From: DATAXP01 sp963708675
Lineage (GTDB): Bacteria > Planctomycetota > Planctomycetia > Pirellulales > PNKZ01
DNA length: 64,000 nucleotides
Direction of reading: 5' to 3'
Assembly: GCA_963708675.1 (NCBI GenBank)
Contig: CAVPTO010000003.1
Location: 3,038,001-3,102,000, forward strand
Below, piece after piece: positions 59,330-64,000 of the stretch. The number at the start of each line of letters is the position of its first letter. Position 1 is the first letter of the stretch. The position numbers and the translations under genes are program-made. A model generated the notes under the pieces. That model saw only the letters and a program-made list of their open reading frames with translations, had not been told where the DNA came from and searched no databases.

Positions 59330-61642
59330 TCACTCGCCTGCGGACGTGAATAGCGATTGCAAGGCAGTAATATCGGCCGGCTTGACTAAATGATGGTCAA
59401 AGCCAGCAATCCGCGTGCGATCGCGATCTTCCGACTGTCCCCAACCAGTCAGAGCGATCAGCATGATGTTATTAAAATCAATTCGCCGGCGAACTCGCCT
59501 AGCCACTTCGAAGCCGTCCATGCCTGGCATGCCAATGTCGAGCAACACAACATCAGGGCGATAACTCTCGATCGCCGCCAATGCGGTTTCCCCATCATGC
59601 GCTACCTGCACGTCGGCTCCCAGGAGTTTTAGCAGCATCCCCATGCTCGCGGCAGCGTCTTGGTTGTCATCCACGACCAGCGCTCGGCGCTGAGCCAGAG
59701 TGCTATGCTTCTGGGTTACCGACGGCTGACTTGTCTCATGCCGCTGTGCGTCGACGACTTGCAATCGAACCGTAAACTCGCTTCCTTGGCCTAGCCCTCC
59801 ACTTTCCGCGGAGATTGTACCGCCATGCATTTCTACGAGTCGCTTGACCAGTGTGAGGCCGATTCCGAGCCCTCCCTGCGAACGGTCGGTAGATCGATCC
59901 GCCTGCGCAAACATTTCAAACACCTTGGGCAGCATGGACGCTGAGATTCCGATTCCGCTATCCCGCACGGAAACGATAACCTGGCTGCCATCCCGGCGCG
60001 CACTTAGCCAGATCTGGCCGTTGCGATCAGTGTACTTGGCGGCGTTGTTAAGCAAATTAGCGAATATTTGACTCAGTCGTACAGTATCCCCGTGAAGGAC
60101 AATCGGCTGCGCTGGAATCGTAATTGCCAATTGGTGCTCGGCGGCCTCGATGAGCGGCCTGCTCGTTTCCAGAGCAGTGCGCAGCACTGTCGCAAGGTCA
60201 GTTTCTTCAGTGCGCAGTTCGATCAATCCACGAGAAATTCGCGAAACCTCCAAGAGATCATCCACCAGGCGGACCATGTGATTGACTTGTCGTTCCAACA
60301 TTTCGCAAACGCCTTCGGCGGTCGGATCACTACCGGCAGTCATCCGCAAGATTTGTAAGGAATTGCGAATCGGGGCCAGCGGGTTGCGAAGCTCATGAGC
60401 CAACGTGGCTAAGAATTCGTCCTTGGTCTGGTTTGCGTCCCGAAGCTCCTGCTCGATTCGCCGTCGCTCGGTGATATCGCTGAATAGGATTGCGACCTGT
60501 CGGCTCTCGGGCCGGCCAATCCGATAGGCGTACACGTCGTACCAGCGCTGTAGCTCTTTAGCGGAATTTTCGAAGCGAACGGGCTCCCCCGTCAACGCGA
60601 TCTTGCCATAGATGTCGAACCAATACTGCTCGTGCCCTGGGGCGATTTCGCGCATGAGCCTGCCTTTGCCATCTTTAATGCCCGACTGTTTTTCAAAGGC
60701 AGCGTTGACCTCCAAAAAGCGATAGTCAATCGGGTTTTGGTTGTCGTCGAAAAGCACTTCGATGGTGCAGAACCCCTCGTCCATCGAAGTGAACAACATG
60801 CGAAACCGCTCTTCCGAATCGCGCAGCGCCTCCTCTGCCTGCTTCCGCTCGCTAATGTCCTGTAAGGCAAGGAGAATTAAGTCCCCCGGGTGGCCCTCAC
60901 GGGTTAACCGACGCGCATCGATCAAGAGTGTCCGACGTCCGATGGCTGGAAAGCTGTGCTCGATTTCGAGGGGCTGGAATTCCTTATCATCGGAAAGGAT
61001 TTCCTTCAGCAATGGCCATAACTGGGGAGCTTCCCAGGTGTGGTTCGGCAAAGCGTCCAAGGGGACATCGTGCGTTTCATCACGCGAAACCTGGAACATG
61101 GTGTAGAAGGCTCGATTGGCCGTCTGCACCCGCAAACCGGCATCGAGGACCACCAGGGGCTCGATCACCGTATTGAGGATCGCCTTCGTGAACTCCCGTT
61201 CGTGAATGGCTTGTTCGAGACTGGCACGGAAAGCGGTCACGTTCGGCAACGTGATCACGACACCCGCAATTTGATTATCGCCTCCGGAATATGGGGCAAT
61301 CCGCAGAAGAAACCACCTGTCTCCATGCCGAACCTCACGCCGGCACGGTGTCCCGTCGGCGATCACCTGGCCGCACATTTTTTCGAGATCGATCACATCG
61401 CCGAGCAGGCCGATCTCGCGGGGCGATTGGCCAGTATGCGAGGGCGCGAGGCCAAGCACGCCGGTCGCAGCACGGTTGAAGAACGCGACTCTGAAGTCGC
61501 GGCCGACCACAACGACGGGGAGATCAATCGTGTCGAAGATGCCAATGAGGTCGGCATGCGCCACGTCCGAACTCGCGGCATCGCCTTGCCGTCCGAAGAC
61601 ATTGCCGGGCGCGCCATCCGAAACCCTCGGCGAGTTTGTCAT
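59330..61642 (-). CDS. Hybrid histidine kinase with PAS domains and receiver
   Basis: A 770-residue soluble protein, ATG 61642 with GAGGA upstream. PAS 1 (LIGIFDTIDLPVVVVGRDFR), PAS 2 (ILNTVIEPLVVLDAGLRVQT), PAS 3 (DSEERFRMLFTSMDEGFCTI), HisKA FLATLAHELRNPLAPIRNSL, HATPase with NLLNNAAKYTDRNG, DSGIGISASML and GGLGIGLTLV, and REC ALVVDDNQDAAASMGMLL with VVLLDIGMPGMDG. The first PAS block resembles that of CheB-CheR-PAS kinases, suggesting shuffling from such a protein. The MEDS gene just upstream on the same strand (14 bp) may be its co-transcribed input. Confidence 0.9.
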   Translation of the reverse strand: MTNSPRVSDGAPGNVFGRQGDAASSDVAHADLIGIFDTIDLPVVVVGRDFRVAFFNRAATGVLGLAPSHTGQSPREIGLLGDVIDLEKMCGQVIADGTPCRREVRHGDRWFLLRIAPYSGGDNQIAGVVITLPNVTAFRASLEQAIHEREFTKAILNTVIEPLVVLDAGLRVQTANRAFYTMFQVSRDETHDVPLDALPNHTWEAPQLWPLLKEILSDDKEFQPLEIEHSFPAIGRRTLLIDARRLTREGHPGDLILLALQDISERKQAEEALRDSEERFRMLFTSMDEGFCTIEVLFDDNQNPIDYRFLEVNAAFEKQSGIKDGKGRLMREIAPGHEQYWFDIYGKIALTGEPVRFENSAKELQRWYDVYAYRIGRPESRQVAILFSDITERRRIEQELRDANQTKDEFLATLAHELRNPLAPIRNSLQILRMTAGSDPTAEGVCEMLERQVNHMVRLVDDLLEVSRISRGLIELRTEETDLATVLRTALETSRPLIEAAEHQLAITIPAQPIVLHGDTVRLSQIFANLLNNAAKYTDRNGQIWLSARRDGSQVIVSVRDSGIGISASMLPKVFEMFAQADRSTDRSQGGLGIGLTLVKRLVEMHGGTISAESGGLGQGSEFTVRLQVVDAQRHETSQPSVTQKHSTLAQRRALVVDDNQDAAASMGMLLKLLGADVQVAHDGETALAAIESYRPDVVLLDIGMPGMDGFEVARRVRRRIDFNNIMLIALTGWGQSEDRDRTRIAGFDHHLVKPADITALQSLFTSAGE

Positions 61643-61655
61643 CACTCACCATTCC

Positions 61656-62531
61656 TCATGAAGCAGCGTACAGAGTACGTGTCCTTTTCCGCACTGTGTC
61701 CGCCACCCCCGGCAGGATTTGCCCTAATGCCAACAGGAGCGCCTGAGATCGAGGCATTTGGAAGCGCGTGGGATAGTCCTGCAGGAGACGCTCTTCGAGG
61801 ACCCGAGCCTCGTCGGAGCCGACGGTCTCGCGAAGCGCGTCGGCCACGGCGCGCTCCAGGCGCGCGTAATCTTCCACGGGAATCAGATGTGAATGGTTCT
61901 CCCCGAGTCTGGGCAACATCCGGGCGTGCACCTCGCCCTCGAAGTTATCCATCATGAACGAGCAGAAGATCGCGATGTCCTGCTGGTGCGCGAGCTGGTC
62001 AAACAAGTCTTCGAGGGCCATGCTGGCGGACGCGTCGCCGCGTTCCCAAAGGAGGTTTACCATCTCACCCCACCAGCGCACCTTGGGATAGCGGTCGCTG
62101 GCGCGACTGCGCGCGACTACATCCGCGGCCAGCCCGAGGAACACGGGCGCGTCCGGCATGCCGTCGCGCATAAACTCCGGCAAGAGGTGGTTGGCGTCAA
62201 CGACGGTGAGTTGTCCGCTGCGCTGCACGGCGTCCAAATCGACTCCTTCGGCCTCCAATCGCGGGCAGAACGCATTCCAGTGGTCCTGCGTCGGTACCAG
62301 GATGACACCTTCGCCATTGGCAAGCGCGGCGGCGGCGAAGCGACAGACTGCGCGGTTGAGAAAGGTCTGGTCCTGGTACAACTGCACGATGTGTTCGCGC
62401 GGCCGCGCGTCAGCCAAAAGGCGGTTCCAGGGCTCGCGCTCGTTCAGAGAGCCGTCCAGTTCCCACGCTTGGCCGTGCGCACGGCCGACAATGGGCGCCT
62501 CCGTCTGTCCAATACTGGTTTGATTTTCCAT
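61656..62531 (-). CDS. MEDS-domain sensory protein
   Basis: A 291-residue protein from ATG 62531. MEDS (DcmR-like) pattern: REHIVQLYQDQTFLNRAVCR, FAAAALANGEGVILVPTQDH, GQLTVVDANHLLPEFM and VRWWGEMVNLLWERGD, plus a C-terminal helix. MEDS domains occur in sensory proteins for methanogen and methylotroph signals and are often next to histidine kinases. Here the kinase gene follows at 14 bp on the same strand, so they are probably functionally linked. Confidence 0.8.
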   Translation of the reverse strand: MENQTSIGQTEAPIVGRAHGQAWELDGSLNEREPWNRLLADARPREHIVQLYQDQTFLNRAVCRFAAAALANGEGVILVPTQDHWNAFCPRLEAEGVDLDAVQRSGQLTVVDANHLLPEFMRDGMPDAPVFLGLAADVVARSRASDRYPKVRWWGEMVNLLWERGDASASMALEDLFDQLAHQQDIAIFCSFMMDNFEGEVHARMLPRLGENHSHLIPVEDYARLERAVADALRETVGSDEARVLEERLLQDYPTRFQMPRSQALLLALGQILPGVADTVRKRTRTLYAAS

Positions 62532-62846
62532 TTGCCATGGCTCCGCGAAAAGTCGTTTTGCATGGTAGGCCCCGGCAGCCAATCGGCGATTGTACCAAGA
62601 ACGGTGGCGTCAGTCCGTCACAACTCCCGGCGAGGGCCCTTATTTACACGACTGAGTCGGGTTTGCATGACAAACGTCTTCTCGTGCTGGTTAAAGTCGC
62701 CGACCGGCCCAGCCCTACGATCGTCTCGTGAAACCGCGATGCGGGCCAAAGGAGATGGGCTTGCCGCCCTTCGGAAAATCTGAGTGCCATTCGTAGCGAC
62801 ACACCGACGCGCCTTTCTGCTACAGTTCGCTGGCCTTCCAACCCCC

Positions 62847-63770
62847 GTGGCCCGCGAGCAATTCGCCTATCCGGCCTCTGAAAGTCTCTTCAAGAAGTTG
62901 GAGCACCTGAGCCAGCACTCCGGCGTCAGCAGGGGAGTCGCGTTCGAGGATTGGCTGACCGCAATGGTCTGTTCGCTCGCCGCGGAGACGAAGGAAGCGG
63001 AATACCTCGCGATCATCGAACGACATAAGGCCGGGAAGCTCGGCAAGCGCGGCTGCGACTTGATGGGGCAGATGTTCGGCGAACTCGTCGCGGCGATGGA
63101 CAAGACGGACGCCGACATCATCGGCGACCTCTTCGTTGGCGCAATTTCCTATGGAGAAGCCGGGCAATACTTCACGCCCGAGTCTCTCACTCGGCTCATG
63201 GCCCAGCTGACGATTGACCCCGATGCTCGGCCGGAGAACGGCAAGCCGATCTACGTGAACGATCCGTGTTGCGGGACCGGACGGATGCTCTTGGAAGCAT
63301 CAACGATCAATCCCCACGTCGAACTCGTCGGACAGGACGTGGACCCCCGTTGCGCGCGCATGACCGCGATCAATCTGGGTCTGCGCGGCCGGTACGGTTG
63401 GGTCGTGTGTGGTAACAGCCTCACGGGCGATACGTCGTTCGCCTACCGCGTCGGCTCCTTCTTCCATGAAACACCAAATGGGCTTCGACGCGGCGTCATC
63501 CGCGACGCTCCACCCGAGGCCACGCCTGTTCCCGTCATCGCATCACGAGTCCGAACAAAAGCCGCCGATTTGTTTGTCGAGGAACCCATGGCACCGCGGG
63601 TGGTGCCTGCGCTGCTGCCGACAATCATCGAAGTGCCGCAATGGCTCGCACGCTTGGAGCCGACCCTCGCGGCGGCAGAAGGAGATCGGCCTTCAGTTCC
63701 GGAGCCTTCGCCGCCCAAACCGGCGCCGGAACCGGACGACGATCCGCGCACGCAGCGATCGCTCTTCTGA
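62847..63770 (+). CDS. N6-methylase-like (HsdM-related) protein without NPPY motif
   Basis: A 307-residue protein from GTG 62847; a GTG at 62784 would add 21 residues. N-terminal helical domain (ESLFKKLEHLSQHSGVSRGV, FEDWLTAMVCSLAAETKEAE), then EAGQYFTPESLTRLMAQLTI and the AdoMet-binding motif VNDPCCGTGRMLLEAS, followed by LVGQDVDPRCARMTAINLGL. After this comes VVCGNSLTGDT, but no NPP(Y/F) catalytic motif, and the C terminus is Pro/Glu-rich. It resembles plasmid-borne HsdM-like proteins and may bind AdoMet without methylating DNA. Confidence 0.7.
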   Translation: MAREQFAYPASESLFKKLEHLSQHSGVSRGVAFEDWLTAMVCSLAAETKEAEYLAIIERHKAGKLGKRGCDLMGQMFGELVAAMDKTDADIIGDLFVGAISYGEAGQYFTPESLTRLMAQLTIDPDARPENGKPIYVNDPCCGTGRMLLEASTINPHVELVGQDVDPRCARMTAINLGLRGRYGWVVCGNSLTGDTSFAYRVGSFFHETPNGLRRGVIRDAPPEATPVPVIASRVRTKAADLFVEEPMAPRVVPALLPTIIEVPQWLARLEPTLAAAEGDRPSVPEPSPPKPAPEPDDDPRTQRSLF

Positions 63771-63829
63771 AAAAGGGGACGGCAACATCGCGCTACCGTC
63801 CCATTTCGCAAGTGGATTCCGTTCCCTCG

Positions 63830-64000
63830 CTAGGTGGTGACTTCCGCCTCGACGCTCTCGACGTATTCCTGCGCCAGTTGCAGGACGCGAATCGTCGCGG
63901 GCAGATCGGAGAGCTGAAAGCTCGTCGTGCTCTCCCACTTGTCTTCCTTCTCGTCGTAATAGCGACGCTGAAGGTTCACACTGCGCACGACGCGCTTCTG
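63830..64000 (-). CDS. Small hypothetical protein, partial (N terminus beyond the window)
   Basis: On the minus strand a frame open from the window edge ends at TAG 63830-63832. The 56 visible residues read VVRSVNLQRRYYDEKEDKW, then ESTTSFQLSDLPATIRVLQL and an acidic end. This looks like the small plasmid proteins with a YxDxxG-WK-t-sF-xxDLP-x pattern, function unknown. Confidence 0.6.
   Translation of the reverse strand, partial: QKRVVRSVNLQRRYYDEKEDKWESTTSFQLSDLPATIRVLQLAQEYVESVEAEVTT

Overview
The window looks like accessory DNA of a planctomycete, most likely a large plasmid or a composite of plasmid and genomic islands. The assignment rests on gene content: a GTLTI/GSVTV beta-repeat surface protein, a DUF1580 protein, DUF6884 and MGQY-type small proteins, a RedB-like thioredoxin protein and planctomycete-style hybrid kinases. 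No rRNA or complete tRNA is present. I read everything by eye; no database search was run.

Layout. 1-3.1 kb: N-terminal part of a secreted repeat protein (minus strand) with near-identical 528-bp tandem repeats. 3.1-14.6 kb: decayed and defence-related genes, namely a broken M41-like peptidase gene, a GHKL ATPase/PD-(D/E)XK nuclease, a DUF6884 plus GIY-YIG-like pair, and a type I restriction locus (hsdM-fic-hsdS-hsdR) in which a microhomology deletion has fused hsdS to the tail of hsdR. A dispersed repeat of about 150 bp occurs three times here. 14.6-18.7 kb: an integrative-element module (resolvase-like protein, DUF1580, tyrosine recombinase) ending at a 42-nt 3' fragment of a tRNA-Pro gene, a likely att site. 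19-21.5 kb: small plus-strand genes including ssb, each followed by a hairpin and a pyrimidine-rich leader.

21.6-37.8 kb is a defence island: Gabija (gajA-gajB, gajB frameshifted), a convergent HTH/Mrr-like nuclease, a complete type I restriction operon (hsdM-hsdS-zinc-ribbon protein-dual-specificity phosphatase-hsdR), and then two TIR-domain proteins followed by a SLOG-patatin fusion. The last trio is the most interesting object here. It has the logic of Thoeris (a TIR enzyme makes a nucleotide signal and a SLOG domain senses it), but the effector is a patatin phospholipase rather than the SIR2 domain of ThsA.

37.9-53.9 kb is a replicon backbone: parA-parB, two toxin-antitoxin pairs, a RepA-like initiator with five downstream iterons, DnaB, a YkgJ cysteine-cluster protein, a region of interleaved palindromes, a GIY-YIG protein, a TOPRIM primase, a Replic_Relax protein, hicBA, a TraG/TraD-like coupling ATPase and a DUF932 protein. 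54.4-62.5 kb holds signal transduction genes: a RedB-like protein, a very large hybrid histidine kinase with a C-terminal HD-GYP domain, a second hybrid kinase and a MEDS-domain protein. The right end has an N6-methylase-like protein without an NPPY motif and a cut-off small gene.

A caution: at least seven otherwise well-preserved reading frames are interrupted by single small indels (M41-like gene, GHKL/nuclease, gajB, parB, coupling protein, and twice in the hybrid kinase). That many in unrelated genes points to residual consensus errors in the assembly at least as much as to real inactivation. The hsdS/hsdR fusion is different in kind, since it is a deletion of kilobases.
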